Shown here piece by piece: positions 9,053-18,195 of a stretch of DNA of 64,000 nt. The stretch is from JBCBRD01 sp039819785. Lineage in GTDB: Bacteria > Pseudomonadota > Alphaproteobacteria > Rhizobiales > Hyphomicrobiaceae. The position numbers and the translations under genes are program-made. The stretch covers positions 62,001 to 126,000 of the forward strand of contig JBCBRH010000006.1 of the NCBI GenBank assembly GCA_039819785.1. The letters are read 5' to 3'. Numbering within the stretch: position 1 is the first letter of the stretch; every line of letters starts with the position of its first letter. Below the pieces are notes generated by a model that worked only from the letters and a program-made list of their open reading frames with translations, did no database searches and was not told where the DNA came from.

Positions 9053-9193
9053 GTCCTTGGCCCACCCGTTGTTTCAAAAAATGGGAAGCTTAAGACGGTC
9101 TCAAAAAACTGAGCCCGCACATGATCCCATCCTTACTGGCACGTGTAGCGCGGCACACCGCGCAGAGGTCATGATCGACAATGACCGGCGAAA

Positions 9194-10165
9194 TCAGCAG
9201 CAGTCAGCGGCCACACGGAGCCGCTCAAGCTTCACATCTTCGAACAGTTGATCGGCGACTTTGACGGCCTCAACCGCGTCACGCGCAAACGCATCGTAAC
9301 GAACAGCTGATAGGTACTCTGGGTTGGAGATAAATGCCTGACCGCCAACCAGTACGCGCGGCCGACGCTCCAACGACGAATGCAATTGGTCAACACAGGC
9401 AATAAGCGGTTTCAAAAATCGCGTACAACTCAGCGTCAGACCGACAACCGCCACACCGAACGCACGAGCAAGATCGCGAATTTCCTGGTTGCTTTCGACA
9501 TGCGGGCGCAAAGTAACGGCCCATCCGTGACGTTCCAGGATGTCGCCCACGACCGACAGCCCAAATGTATGGTCGTCTCCAGGCGCACCACACAGCAAGA
9601 TGTGCTTGGGCATTGATGCCTCATCAGCATTCCGGGCACCATTAGCATCGAATTTCGGCGGGGTCAGCGGCTGCGACCCAAATGCCGACAGCGCATTCAA
9701 AGCCAATTGGAGACGCCCAAGCGCAATCGTGACGGTGACGAAATCACAGGTATCTTTGCACCACATATCCCCAAGTCGCTGGGCAGATGGAGCCAGCAGC
9801 TCCAGAATCAGCGCCTGTGGGTCAAAGCCTTTTTGCACCAGGCTCTCGACATACCCGGCAGCTTCATGGCCCTCATCCATACTGAGCTTGGCGACAAACG
9901 ATTCGACGTCTAGCGCGTCCCCAGTCATCGCCTGAGCCAGCGTTCCATGTTGCGCCGATGTCCCATGAACCGCACGGCGGCCATTGCGATGGGCCAGCAT
10001 CAAACGCGGAATAATCTCGCCTTCGATCGTCCGGGCAAGATCAGGCTGCGAACGCAGCTCTTGTTGCGTTGGATAAGCGTGGCGCCGCAGGGAGACCTCC
10101 GATGATTGGTGACGTTCAGGCTGCAAGGCCTCATCCTTGAAGGTAGCTTCCGATTGGCCAGCCAT
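9194..10165 (-). CDS. ppaA: cobalamin-binding PpsR antirepressor PpaA/AerR
   Basis: PpaA/AerR binds cobalamin and modulates PpsR/CrtJ in response to light and oxygen. The 323-residue product has an N-terminal extension to about residue 100, a helical cap region (about 100-180), and a B12-binding domain. The latter carries the DxHxxG-type motif in APGDDHTFGLSVVGD (about 205-220), VVGLTLSCT, and the GGQAF loop. It ends with adjacent cysteines (AADCC). It sits directly upstream of ppsR and is divergent from bchF, the classical arrangement. The 432-bp divergent region contains a CRP-like palindrome and a PpsR-type site. Confidence 0.92.
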   Translation of the reverse strand: MAGQSEATFKDEALQPERHQSSEVSLRRHAYPTQQELRSQPDLARTIEGEIIPRLMLAHRNGRRAVHGTSAQHGTLAQAMTGDALDVESFVAKLSMDEGHEAAGYVESLVQKGFDPQALILELLAPSAQRLGDMWCKDTCDFVTVTIALGRLQLALNALSAFGSQPLTPPKFDANGARNADEASMPKHILLCGAPGDDHTFGLSVVGDILERHGWAVTLRPHVESNQEIRDLARAFGVAVVGLTLSCTRFLKPLIACVDQLHSSLERRPRVLVGGQAFISNPEYLSAVRYDAFARDAVEAVKVADQLFEDVKLERLRVAADCC

Positions 10166-10389
10166 TCAGGGCCTCCCATCACGCGTATGAGTTGTCAGTT
10201 AGAGCTGAAGAACCCGTCTTTTAATGAGGGGGCCTAACGAGCTCACATAAATTCCGTATCGTCTGACCAACGACGGATTGCAGACAACCAACATCGCCAA
10301 TCCCGCTATCGCCAATCGTCGCCCGCCAAACCCTACCCTCGTGCAGGTCATGTTTCCAGCTGACGGCTAAGCATTTAGTCCATGAATTA

Positions 10390-10405
10390 TGTGACGGAAG
10401 TCACA
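10390..10405. promoter_or_regulatory. perfect CRP-type palindrome upstream of bchF
   Basis: The sequence TGTGACGGAAGTCACA is an exact TGTGA-N6-TCACA palindrome, the consensus of cAMP receptor protein. It lies about 70 bp upstream of the putative -35 of the bchF promoter and about 225 bp from the start of ppaA. It does not match the FnrL consensus TTGAT-N4-ATCAA. Binding by a CRP-family protein is inferred; no crp gene lies in the window. Confidence 0.55.
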
Positions 10406-10456
10406 ACCTATTTGATGAGATAAGCGCATCCAAACCGCGCTGTAAAGAAAACATTA

Positions 10457-10496
10457 CGTAAATCTAGATTGACACTTCTTGGTCGGGGACACTAAT
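10457..10496 (+). promoter_or_regulatory. PpsR-type site overlapping probable bchF promoter
   Basis: CGT-N12-ACA at 10457-10474 matches the site upstream of bch2 and differs from TGT-N12-ACA only in its first base. Its right half overlaps a perfect -35 hexamer TTGACA (10469-10474). A plausible -10 (ACTAAT, 10491-10496) follows at 16 bp spacing. Nineteen bases, starting AGATTGACAC (10466-10484), are shared with 7375-7393 except for one mismatch. Repression of the bchFNB operon by PpsR is inferred. Confidence 0.55.
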
Positions 10497-10597
10497 CTTT
10501 TCAAGACTGCTGCAGGCGGGCGCCCAGCCGAACAAGACGACACGCAACGAAAGGTGCCGCAACTGCCCGGGGAAACGATGAAGGTGTCATAACAACA

Positions 10598-11155
10598 ATG
10601 CGACCTCATAACGAGACCACAGCCTTCCAGCTGTACACGCCAGACGAACGCAAGCGGCGCGACGAGACGGTCTGGACCCTCGTTCAGGGTATCCTTGCGC
10701 CCGTCCAGTTCATTGTTTTTTTGGCGTCCCTCGCACTTGTTATCAGGTATCTGGCCACCGGCCTGGGGTACGACCTCGCAACTGCCTCCATCATCCTGAA
10801 AACACTCACACTTTACGCGATTATGATCACCGGCGCGATCTGGGAGAAAGTCGTATTCGGCCGTTATTTGTTTGCCCCGGCATTCTACTGGGAAGATGTC
10901 TTTTCCATGCTGGTCCTGGCGCTGCACACAGCCTACCTCGCTGCGCTCTACACCGGCTGGCTGAACGCAGAACAACTCATGCTCTTGGCTCTCGCAGCCT
11001 ACGGCACATACGTCATTAACGCCGGCCAGTTTGTTTGGAAGCTGCGCCTCGCACGCCTCCAATCAGCGACCGACAACAAGGGCCATCAAGGCATGCCAAC
11101 CCGTGCATCAGCATCGACTTACCCACAGCCTGAAACTGCGGGAGGCATGCAATGA
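10598..11155 (+). CDS. bchF: 3-vinyl bacteriochlorophyllide hydratase BchF
   Basis: BchF hydrates the 3-vinyl group of chlorophyllide a or bacteriochlorophyllide a on the way to bacteriochlorophyll a. The 185-residue membrane protein has the family start LYTPDERKRRD, the helix LAPVQFIVFLASLALV, and the conserved segment GAIWEKVVFGRYLFAPAFYW near the middle. Length and four hydrophobic segments fit the family. Its stop overlaps the start of bchN (ATGA), so the two are translationally coupled. It heads the long plus-strand operon through lhaA and puhABC. Confidence 0.95.
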   Translation: MRPHNETTAFQLYTPDERKRRDETVWTLVQGILAPVQFIVFLASLALVIRYLATGLGYDLATASIILKTLTLYAIMITGAIWEKVVFGRYLFAPAFYWEDVFSMLVLALHTAYLAALYTGWLNAEQLMLLALAAYGTYVINAGQFVWKLRLARLQSATDNKGHQGMPTRASASTYPQPETAGGMQ

Positions 11156-12447
11156 GCTACTCAATCGACCTCGACCGGCAAGGCATCGCCTCAGGTTGCA
11201 CAACCCAGCCACAAGAAGTCCTGCGCCAGCGCGGCCAGCACGAAGTGTTTTGCGGACTAACCGGCATTGTCTGGCTGCACCGGAAAATCCAAGATGCCTT
11301 CTTCCTCGTGGTGGGGTCCAGGACGTGTGCACATCTCATACAGTCAGCCGCCGGCGTCATGATTTTCGCCGAACCTCGCTTTGCAACCGCCATTCTGGAA
11401 GAGCGTGATCTGGCGGGCCTGGCAGACATGAACGACGAACTCGATCGCGTCGTCGCAAGGCTTCTTTCCCGCCGACCAGACATCAAGATGTTGTTTCTGG
11501 TGGGGTCTTGCCCTTCAGAGGTTATCAAACTCGATCTGAGCCGCGCAGCCCAACGGCTTTCAAAGCAGTTCATGCCCAACGTCCGGATCCTCAACTATTC
11601 CGGCAGTGGCATTGAAACGACCTTCACACAGGGTGAAGACACATGCTTGGCGTCCCTTGTTCCTGAGCTTCCAACGGCCGCCGACACCAAAAAACAACTG
11701 ATGATCGTCGGCGCTTTGCCAGACATTGTCGAAGACCAGTTCGCCAGACAGTTCGCGGAAATGGGCATAGACAATGTGTGTTTCCTGCCGCCTCGCTCAT
11801 CGCGCAACCTTCCGCCTGTTGGCGAGAACACGCGCATCCTGCTAGCTCAACCGTTCCTGAATGAGACCGCCCAAGCGCTGGAAGAACGCGGTGCAAGACG
11901 CCTGTCATCTCCATTCCCATTCGGCGTGGAGGGAACGACGGCCTGGTTTACGGCGGCAGCCGAGGAATTCGGAATTGACCCGATGCGCCTGCGTACAGCT
12001 CTCGCCCCCGGTCGCGAACGCGCGCACCGCGCCCTTCAGCACCACCGTGGCAAGCTTGAAGGCAAGAAAATCTTCTTCTTCCCCGACAGCCAACTCGAAA
12101 TTCCGCTTGCACGTTTCCTGGCAAACGAACTTGGCATGGAACTCGTCGAGGTCGGCACCCCCTACCTGCACAAAGAGCACCATGGCCCCGACCTGGAGCT
12201 TTTACCCGACGGCACTTTGGTCAGCGAAGGCCAGGACGTCGACCGTCAGCTGGATCGCTGCCTGGCTGCCAAGCCTGACATCGTTGTCTGTGGCTTGGGC
12301 CTCGCCAACCCGCTGGAAGCCGATGGCATCACGACGAAGTGGTCCATCGAACTCGTCTTTTCACCTGTCCACGGTTTCGATCAGGCCGGCGACCTCGCCG
12401 AACTGTTCGCCCGTCCGCTGGACCGCCGCAACCGTTTGAAGGTCTAA
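11152..12447 (+). CDS. bchN: light-independent protochlorophyllide reductase subunit N
   Basis: BchN pairs with BchB to form the nitrogenase-like catalytic component that reduces protochlorophyllide in the dark, fed electrons by BchL. The 431-residue product contains the cluster-ligating cysteines in EVFCGLTG, GSRTCAHLIQSAAGVM and LVGSCPSEVIKLDL, in the order known for the family, plus IELVFSPVHGF near the end. Its start overlaps the bchF stop, and bchB follows after 4 bp. Nothing unusual is seen. Confidence 0.96.
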   Translation: MSYSIDLDRQGIASGCTTQPQEVLRQRGQHEVFCGLTGIVWLHRKIQDAFFLVVGSRTCAHLIQSAAGVMIFAEPRFATAILEERDLAGLADMNDELDRVVARLLSRRPDIKMLFLVGSCPSEVIKLDLSRAAQRLSKQFMPNVRILNYSGSGIETTFTQGEDTCLASLVPELPTAADTKKQLMIVGALPDIVEDQFARQFAEMGIDNVCFLPPRSSRNLPPVGENTRILLAQPFLNETAQALEERGARRLSSPFPFGVEGTTAWFTAAAEEFGIDPMRLRTALAPGRERAHRALQHHRGKLEGKKIFFFPDSQLEIPLARFLANELGMELVEVGTPYLHKEHHGPDLELLPDGTLVSEGQDVDRQLDRCLAAKPDIVVCGLGLANPLEADGITTKWSIELVFSPVHGFDQAGDLAELFARPLDRRNRLKV

Positions 12448-12451
12448 CCCT

Positions 12452-14062
12452 TTGCAACTTACGCTTTGGACATATGAAGGTCCCCCACATGTGGGTGCTA
12501 TGCGCATCGCGACCGCAATGGATGATGTCCATTATGTATTGCATGCACCACAAGGTGACACTTACGCTGACCTGTTGTTCACGATGATCGAGCGCCGTCA
12601 GAAGCGGCCGCCCGTCACCTATACGACATTCCAGGCCCGCGACCTTGGCAGCGATACGGCTGAAATCTACAAGGACTCTGCCAAGTCAGCCTATGACCGC
12701 TTCAAGCCCAGCCTCATGCTGGTCGGCGCATCGTGCACTGCTGAACTCATCCAGGATGATCCAGGCGGCCTGGCAAAGGCTTTGAACCTGCCGGTTCCCA
12801 TCGTTCCGCTTGAGCTGCCCGCCTATCAGCGCAAGGAAAACTGGGGTGCAGCCGAAACGTTTTACCGGCTCGTGCGCACCATGCTCCACCAGAAAGTGCT
12901 CAAGCCTGGCGAGGACCGCCAGCCCCGCGCCGAAGGTGCAAGACCATCGTGCAACATCCTCGGCCCAACGGCTCTTGGCTTCAGACATCGCGACGACATC
13001 CGCGAGATCAGCCACCTGCTGCGCGACTTGGGCATCGACATCAACGCCATCGCCCCCATGGGTGCCAAGCCAGAAGACATTGCCCGTCTTGGAGATGCCG
13101 ACTTCAACGTCGTGCTCTATCCAGAAACAGCATTGACCACGGCCGAATGGCTGAAGCGCGCCTTCAAGCAGCCCTTCACCAAATCCATTCCCATCGGCAT
13201 CGGCGCAACCCGCGACTTCATTGAAGAAGTCGCAGCATTCGCCAAAGTTGACCCGGCGCCCGTATTGGCCGGTGCGCCTTCACGCCTGCCCTGGTACTCA
13301 CGTTCAGTGGATTCCACCTACCTCACCGGCAAGCGCATCTTCATCTTCGGTGATGCATCACATGCCATTGCTGCGGCCCGTGTCGCCTCCGAGGAAATGG
13401 GCTTTGAAGTTGTTGGCCTTGGAACCTACTCACGTGAGTTTGCAAGAGACGTCCGCAAGGCCGCTGAAAAATACGGCATCGAACCCTTGATCACCGACGA
13501 CTATCTCGAAGTCGAAGAAAAGGTCGGCGAGCTTCAGCCCGAACTCGTTCTGGGCACACAGATGGAACGCCACATCGCCAAACGCCTTGGCATCGCCTCA
13601 GCGGTCATCTCAGCCCCGATCCACGTTCAGGATTTCCCGGCACGGTTTTCCCCGCAGATGGGTTTTGAAGGCGCAAACGTCCTGTTCGACACCTGGGTCC
13701 ACCCACTCATGATGGGCCTGGAAGAACACCTCATCGGGATGTTCCGCGAGGACTTCGAATTCGGCAGCGATGCCACCCCCTCGCACCTCTCCCACGGCGT
13801 TGTGGCAACGCATGATTCCGACGAAGCCTCAGAACTGGATCAGGCACCGCTCGCCGCACAGTCCGCCACCGCCGATGCTGCGACAGCGACTTTGGACGGC
13901 CTCATCAATTGGCATCCCGAGGCTGAAAAAGAACTCAAGAAAATCCCGTTCTTTGTGCGGGGCAAGGCCAAGCGAAACACCGAAGCCTACGCGAACGAAC
14001 ACGGTCTCGGCACCATCACACTGGAAACCCTCTACGACGCAAAGGCGCATTACGCCCGCTAA
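12452..14062 (+). CDS. bchB: light-independent protochlorophyllide reductase subunit B
   Basis: BchB binds protochlorophyllide with BchN and supplies the catalytic aspartate of the dark reductase. The 536-residue product begins at a TTG codon; the encoded MQLTLWTYEGPPHVGAMR matches the conserved BchB N-terminus, so this start is well supported. Later come GASCTAELIQDDP and the C-terminal domain (WHPEAEKELKKIPFFVRG). In many purple bacteria bchH follows directly, but here only 117 bp separate bchB from bchL and they contain no gene remnant that I can recognise. Confidence 0.96.
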   Translation: MQLTLWTYEGPPHVGAMRIATAMDDVHYVLHAPQGDTYADLLFTMIERRQKRPPVTYTTFQARDLGSDTAEIYKDSAKSAYDRFKPSLMLVGASCTAELIQDDPGGLAKALNLPVPIVPLELPAYQRKENWGAAETFYRLVRTMLHQKVLKPGEDRQPRAEGARPSCNILGPTALGFRHRDDIREISHLLRDLGIDINAIAPMGAKPEDIARLGDADFNVVLYPETALTTAEWLKRAFKQPFTKSIPIGIGATRDFIEEVAAFAKVDPAPVLAGAPSRLPWYSRSVDSTYLTGKRIFIFGDASHAIAAARVASEEMGFEVVGLGTYSREFARDVRKAAEKYGIEPLITDDYLEVEEKVGELQPELVLGTQMERHIAKRLGIASAVISAPIHVQDFPARFSPQMGFEGANVLFDTWVHPLMMGLEEHLIGMFREDFEFGSDATPSHLSHGVVATHDSDEASELDQAPLAAQSATADAATATLDGLINWHPEAEKELKKIPFFVRGKAKRNTEAYANEHGLGTITLETLYDAKAHYAR

Positions 14063-14179
14063 CATCGGGGCATGCCCACCAGCTAGCTTTGAAACCAGCA
14101 TTGCTGTTCACGACCGCCTCAACGGCAACACCGGCGAAATCGCCGAACGAAACGAATGCGCTTTTAAGGACCCCACACC

Positions 14180-15082
14180 ATGAGCCCACTTGATTTTCCA
14201 GGCCGCATCGACCCTACGCCCCCCGATGGCGACGGCAGCGTCCAAGTCCATCAGGACCTGACCATGGAGCTGGACGGCGCCAAAGTTTTTGCCGTTTACG
14301 GCAAGGGCGGGATCGGCAAATCCACAACCTCGTCCAACCTGTCGGTGGCGTTTTCCAAGCTCGGAAAACGGGTTTTGCAAATCGGCTGTGATCCTAAGCA
14401 CGATTCAACGTTCACTCTGACAAAGTCACTGGTCCCAACCGTAATCGACGTTCTGGAGACCGTGAAATTCCACGCCGAAGAACTGCGCCCCGACGACTAC
14501 GTTTATGAGGGTTACAACGGCGTTTTATGTATCGAAGCAGGCGGCCCGCCAGCCGGCACCGGTTGCGGAGGATACGTCGTCGGCCAGACCGTCAAATTGC
14601 TGAAGCAGCACCACCTGCTCGAAGATACCGACGTCGTGATTTTCGACGTCCTGGGTGACGTGGTTTGCGGAGGCTTTGCAGCCCCTCTCCAGCACGCGGA
14701 ACGCGCATTGATCGTCACCGCCAACGACTTTGATTCCATCTTTGCGATGAACCGCATCGTCGGGGCCATCAAGGCAAAATCGAAAAACTACGAAGTCCGC
14801 CTTGGCGGCTGCATCGCCAACCGCTCACGCGACACAGACGAGATCGATAGATATTGCGAGAGCGTCAATATGAACCGGCTGGCGCACATGCCCGACCTCG
14901 ATGTCATTCGCCGCTCACGTCTAAAAAAATCGACACTCTTCGAACTCGATCAGACGCCGGAACTAACCGCTGTTTGTGATGAATACATGCGGCTTGCAAC
15001 CAACCTCTGGGCAGGCGTCGAAGCCTGCCAGCCCGAACCAATGAAAGATCGCGAGATTTTTGATTTCCTCGGCTTTGAATAA
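14180..15082 (+). CDS. bchL: light-independent protochlorophyllide reductase iron-sulfur ATP-binding protein BchL
   Basis: BchL is the NifH-like reductase that hydrolyses ATP to pass electrons from its 4Fe-4S cluster to BchNB. The 300-residue product has the P-loop YGKGGIGKST near residue 38, GCDPKHDST, and the two cluster cysteines in GTGCGGYV and VLGDVVCGGFA. The ATG start is preceded by a weak AAGGA site. It follows bchB without the usual bchH in between and is followed by bchM. Confidence 0.96.
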   Translation: MSPLDFPGRIDPTPPDGDGSVQVHQDLTMELDGAKVFAVYGKGGIGKSTTSSNLSVAFSKLGKRVLQIGCDPKHDSTFTLTKSLVPTVIDVLETVKFHAEELRPDDYVYEGYNGVLCIEAGGPPAGTGCGGYVVGQTVKLLKQHHLLEDTDVVIFDVLGDVVCGGFAAPLQHAERALIVTANDFDSIFAMNRIVGAIKAKSKNYEVRLGGCIANRSRDTDEIDRYCESVNMNRLAHMPDLDVIRRSRLKKSTLFELDQTPELTAVCDEYMRLATNLWAGVEACQPEPMKDREIFDFLGFE

Positions 15083-15162
15083 AGCCAGGCGGAGAAGGGC
15101 TTCGAGTGAAGCCAACCGCCCGACCCTCGCAACAGACCGCCCGAACAAAGAGACCGGCAATA

Positions 15163-15867
15163 ATGGCAAGCGCAACCTACCAGCAGCGTAAAGGCGAACT
15201 GGAAACCTACTTTGATCGCACCGCGGTCGACGCCTGGAAACGCCTGACGTCCGATGCCCCCGTAAGCCGTGTCCGCGCAACGGTGCGGGCCGGGCGCGAC
15301 GCCATGCGGGCAACGCTCCTGAATTGGCTGCCTGATGACTTAACCGGCCGCCGCATTCTGGATGCCGGTTGCGGCACCGGAGCCTTTTCCATCGAGACGG
15401 CCCGCCGCGGCGCGCAGGTTGTAGCAATCGACATTGCCGGCGAACTCGTCAATCTGGCAGCTGAACGCGCAGCGGAAATCGACGCCGATGCCGCCAAGCG
15501 AATTACCTTCCTGACCGGCGACATGCTCAACCCATCGCTTGGCCGGTTCGATCATGTCGTCGCCATGGACAGCCTCATTCACTACGAGGCCGATGACATC
15601 GTCCGCGTCCTCACTGAGCTCAGCGAACGCACGTCGACAAGCATGCAATTCACATTCGCGCCCCGCACACCTGCGTTGATGGCGATGTTCACCGTTGGCG
15701 CGCTGTTTCCCCGGTCTGATCGCGCACCCGCGATTATTCCTGTCGCCGACGCAAAGCTGCGCAAGTTGATCGCTGCCCATCCAGACCTTCAAGCCTGGGC
15801 ACCCGATCGCTCAAAACGCATCCAATCGGGCTTTTACACCTCCCATGCCATGGAGGTCCGAAAGTGA
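15163..15867 (+). CDS. bchM: magnesium protoporphyrin IX methyltransferase BchM
   Basis: BchM methylates Mg-protoporphyrin IX at the C13 propionate using S-adenosylmethionine. The 234-residue product contains the SAM-binding motif ILDAGCGTGAFSIE, VVAIDIA, and the family segment DHVVAMDSLIHYEADD, and ends with GFYTSHAMEV. I chose the ATG at 15163 because the family starts close to the 'LETYFDRTA' motif. A GTG at 15106 with a GGAGAAGG site upstream would add 19 residues and remains possible. Its end overlaps the start of lhaA. Confidence 0.94.
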   Translation: MASATYQQRKGELETYFDRTAVDAWKRLTSDAPVSRVRATVRAGRDAMRATLLNWLPDDLTGRRILDAGCGTGAFSIETARRGAQVVAIDIAGELVNLAAERAAEIDADAAKRITFLTGDMLNPSLGRFDHVVAMDSLIHYEADDIVRVLTELSERTSTSMQFTFAPRTPALMAMFTVGALFPRSDRAPAIIPVADAKLRKLIAAHPDLQAWAPDRSKRIQSGFYTSHAMEVRK

Positions 15868-17333
15868 ATCCCATCAGGCATGCCAACCGGCTGACAGCTG
15901 TCTTTCTGCCGAACTTCCAGAAAGACCTGACATCCTTGAGCACCCGCTTTCTGCCATTTGCGGATGCGGCGTCAGAAGACCTGCCACTGGGACGGCTGCT
16001 GCGGTTGTCCTTGTTCCAGGTCTCCGTCGGCATGGCGCTGGCGTTGCTCAACGGAACGCTTAACCGGGTCATGATCGTCGAGTTGAACATGGCGGCCTGG
16101 CTTGTGTCGTTGATGGTTGCACTGCCACTCATTTTTGCCCCCTTCCGCGCGCTGATCGGCTTCAAATCCGACTGGCACATTTCAGCACTCGGCTGGCGCC
16201 GCGTCCCCTACATCGCATTTGGAACGATGATGCAGTTCGGCGGCTTCGCGATCATGCCGCTGGCGCTGCTGGTCCTCACGCTCGATGATCCAAGCCGGGC
16301 CATGTTCGGACAGGCCTGCGCAGCGCTGGCCTTCCTTCTCGTCGGTGTCGGTCTCCACGTCACACAGACAGCCGGGCTGGCACTCGCCAACGACATCGCA
16401 CCCCTAAAGACGCGCCCCCGCGTCGTCGCCCTCCTGTATGTCATGCTGCTGGTTGGCATGGGCGTCAGCGCCATGGTCTTCGGCTGGCTGCTGGAAGACT
16501 TCTCAAATACGCGCCTCGTCCAATGCATCCAAGGTGCAGCCGTTGTCACGATTTTCTTGAACACCATCGCGCTGTGGAAGCAGGAAAAACTTGATCCCTC
16601 GCAGACGGCGCAAGATGTCGTTCGACCCAAATTCTCCGAGAGCTGGAAAGCCTTCACGGAAGGTGGACGGGCCAGCCGTTTGCTGGTCGCCATCGGACTG
16701 GGAACCGCGGCTTTTTCCATGCAGGATATCCTACTGGAACCCTACGGCGGGCACATTCTCCACCTGGGCGTCAGTGACACGACACAGCTCACAGCCCTCC
16801 TCGCCATCGGCTCACTGTTGAGCTTTGCGCTCGCCGCCCGCGATCTCACACATGGCGGTGATCCCTGCCGGCTGGCAGCGATTGGCGTCATGATCGGTGT
16901 CTTCGCATTCGGCTTTGTCATCTTTGCAGCACCGATGTCGTCGGCCCTGTTGTTCCGCATCGGCACCTTCGGCATCGGCTTTGGCGGCGGCCTGTTCGCC
17001 GTGGGCACGCTGACAGCCTCAATGGCGCTTGCGCAAAGCGGTCAGTCCGGTCTTGCACTCGGCGCATGGGGCGCGGTGCAGGCGACGTGCGCAGGCGTTG
17101 CCATTGCCGTTGGCGGGGCCATTCGCGACGGCGTCTCGGCACTCGCCATGAACGGCAGCCTCGGCTCCGCCCTGAATGACCCGGCAACGGGATATTCGGT
17201 CGTCTACCACATCGAGATCGCGCTGCTCTTCGCGACACTGATCGCCATCGGTCCACTCGTTCGTTTGTTCAAACCGAAGTCATCATCACAACAAAACCAA
17301 ACCCGGTTCGGTCTCGCCGAAATTCCCGGCTAA
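15864..17333 (+). CDS. lhaA: light-harvesting complex 1 assembly protein LhaA
   Basis: LhaA is an inner-membrane BCD-family protein needed for assembly of LH1. The 489-residue product starts at a GTG that overlaps the bchM stop. It shows the family signature LRLSLFQVSVGMALALLNGTLNRVMIVEL, 12 predicted helices, and SMQDILLEPYGG in the second half. The order bchM-lhaA-puhA is the classical one. A second family member lies at 5786-7207; this one has the longer N-terminus and loop typical of LhaA. Confidence 0.94.
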   Translation: MNPIRHANRLTAVFLPNFQKDLTSLSTRFLPFADAASEDLPLGRLLRLSLFQVSVGMALALLNGTLNRVMIVELNMAAWLVSLMVALPLIFAPFRALIGFKSDWHISALGWRRVPYIAFGTMMQFGGFAIMPLALLVLTLDDPSRAMFGQACAALAFLLVGVGLHVTQTAGLALANDIAPLKTRPRVVALLYVMLLVGMGVSAMVFGWLLEDFSNTRLVQCIQGAAVVTIFLNTIALWKQEKLDPSQTAQDVVRPKFSESWKAFTEGGRASRLLVAIGLGTAAFSMQDILLEPYGGHILHLGVSDTTQLTALLAIGSLLSFALAARDLTHGGDPCRLAAIGVMIGVFAFGFVIFAAPMSSALLFRIGTFGIGFGGGLFAVGTLTASMALAQSGQSGLALGAWGAVQATCAGVAIAVGGAIRDGVSALAMNGSLGSALNDPATGYSVVYHIEIALLFATLIAIGPLVRLFKPKSSSQQNQTRFGLAEIPG

Positions 17334-17358
17334 CCGACATCAACGGAGGTCGTCTACA

Positions 17359-18195
17359 ATGTCAGCAGCCATTACCAGCTACATCGACGTAGCCCAGCTT
17401 GCCCTTTATGCATTCTGGATTTTCTTCGCAGCGCTCATTTTCTACATCCGCCGCGAAGATCGTCGGGAAGGCTACCCTCTGGTCTATGAAAGAACTGGCG
17501 AAGAAAAACAGCACGGCTACATCTGGATCCCTGAACCCAAGGTCTGGAAACTGGCCGAGGGCGGAACTGAGCAGGCGCCGCGCGCACACGTCAACGAGCC
17601 ACCACTAAAGGCAGTTCGCAACGAAACCTACGAAGGTGCGCCTTACGATCCGACAGGCAATCCGTTGGTCGATGGTTTCGGTCCAGCAGCCTTTGCCTTG
17701 CGCGCCGATCGCCCTGACAAGACCATCGAAGGCGACGACAAGATCGTGCCGCTTCGGACCTTGAATGACTTTGACGTGAAGCCACTTTTGTTCTCCACAG
17801 ACCCCCGTGGCATGGAGATCCTCTCGGCCGATAACAAAGTCGTCGGAACCATCAAGGACATCTGGGTGGACCGCGCCGAGCAGCTTGCCCGCTACGTCGA
17901 AATCGCTCTTGTCCCTGAATTCGCCGGCACTGCTCACGAAGAAGAAGGCGCCACGGCAACACGAACTGTTCTGGCACCGCTCACACTGGTCAACATCTCG
18001 CCACGCCTCGACATAGATGAACTCAAGCTCGTGACCCGGGCGAAAATCCACTCCATCAACGCTGACCAGTTCGCTGAAGTCCCAACGATCAAGAACGCCA
18101 CCAGCATTACGCTTCTCGAGGAAGATAAGGTCTCGGCCTACTTCACCGGTGGCCACTTCTTCAATCGCTTCCAAAAGTCGAGCAGCCTGACATGA
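17359..18195 (+). CDS. puhA: photosynthetic reaction centre H subunit
   Basis: PuhA caps the cytoplasmic side of the L and M subunits and supports proton transfer to the secondary quinone. The 278-residue product has a short periplasmic N-terminus, one transmembrane helix (about residues 12-30), then IRREDRREGYPL and a beta-rich cytoplasmic domain with GNPLVDGFGPAAFA and PLRTLNDFDV. Length and layout fit the family. It is 25 bp after lhaA, and its stop overlaps the start of puhB. Confidence 0.96.
   Translation: MSAAITSYIDVAQLALYAFWIFFAALIFYIRREDRREGYPLVYERTGEEKQHGYIWIPEPKVWKLAEGGTEQAPRAHVNEPPLKAVRNETYEGAPYDPTGNPLVDGFGPAAFALRADRPDKTIEGDDKIVPLRTLNDFDVKPLLFSTDPRGMEILSADNKVVGTIKDIWVDRAEQLARYVEIALVPEFAGTAHEEEGATATRTVLAPLTLVNISPRLDIDELKLVTRAKIHSINADQFAEVPTIKNATSITLLEEDKVSAYFTGGHFFNRFQKSSSLT

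Larger units (their letters stand above)
10166..10597. other. 432-bp divergent regulatory region between ppaA and bchF
   Basis: No gene is seen here. It contains a perfect CRP-type palindrome (10390-10405) and a PpsR-type operator overlapping a probable promoter for bchF (10457-10496), both listed separately. The ppaA promoter should also lie here but is not obvious by eye. Confidence 0.6.
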
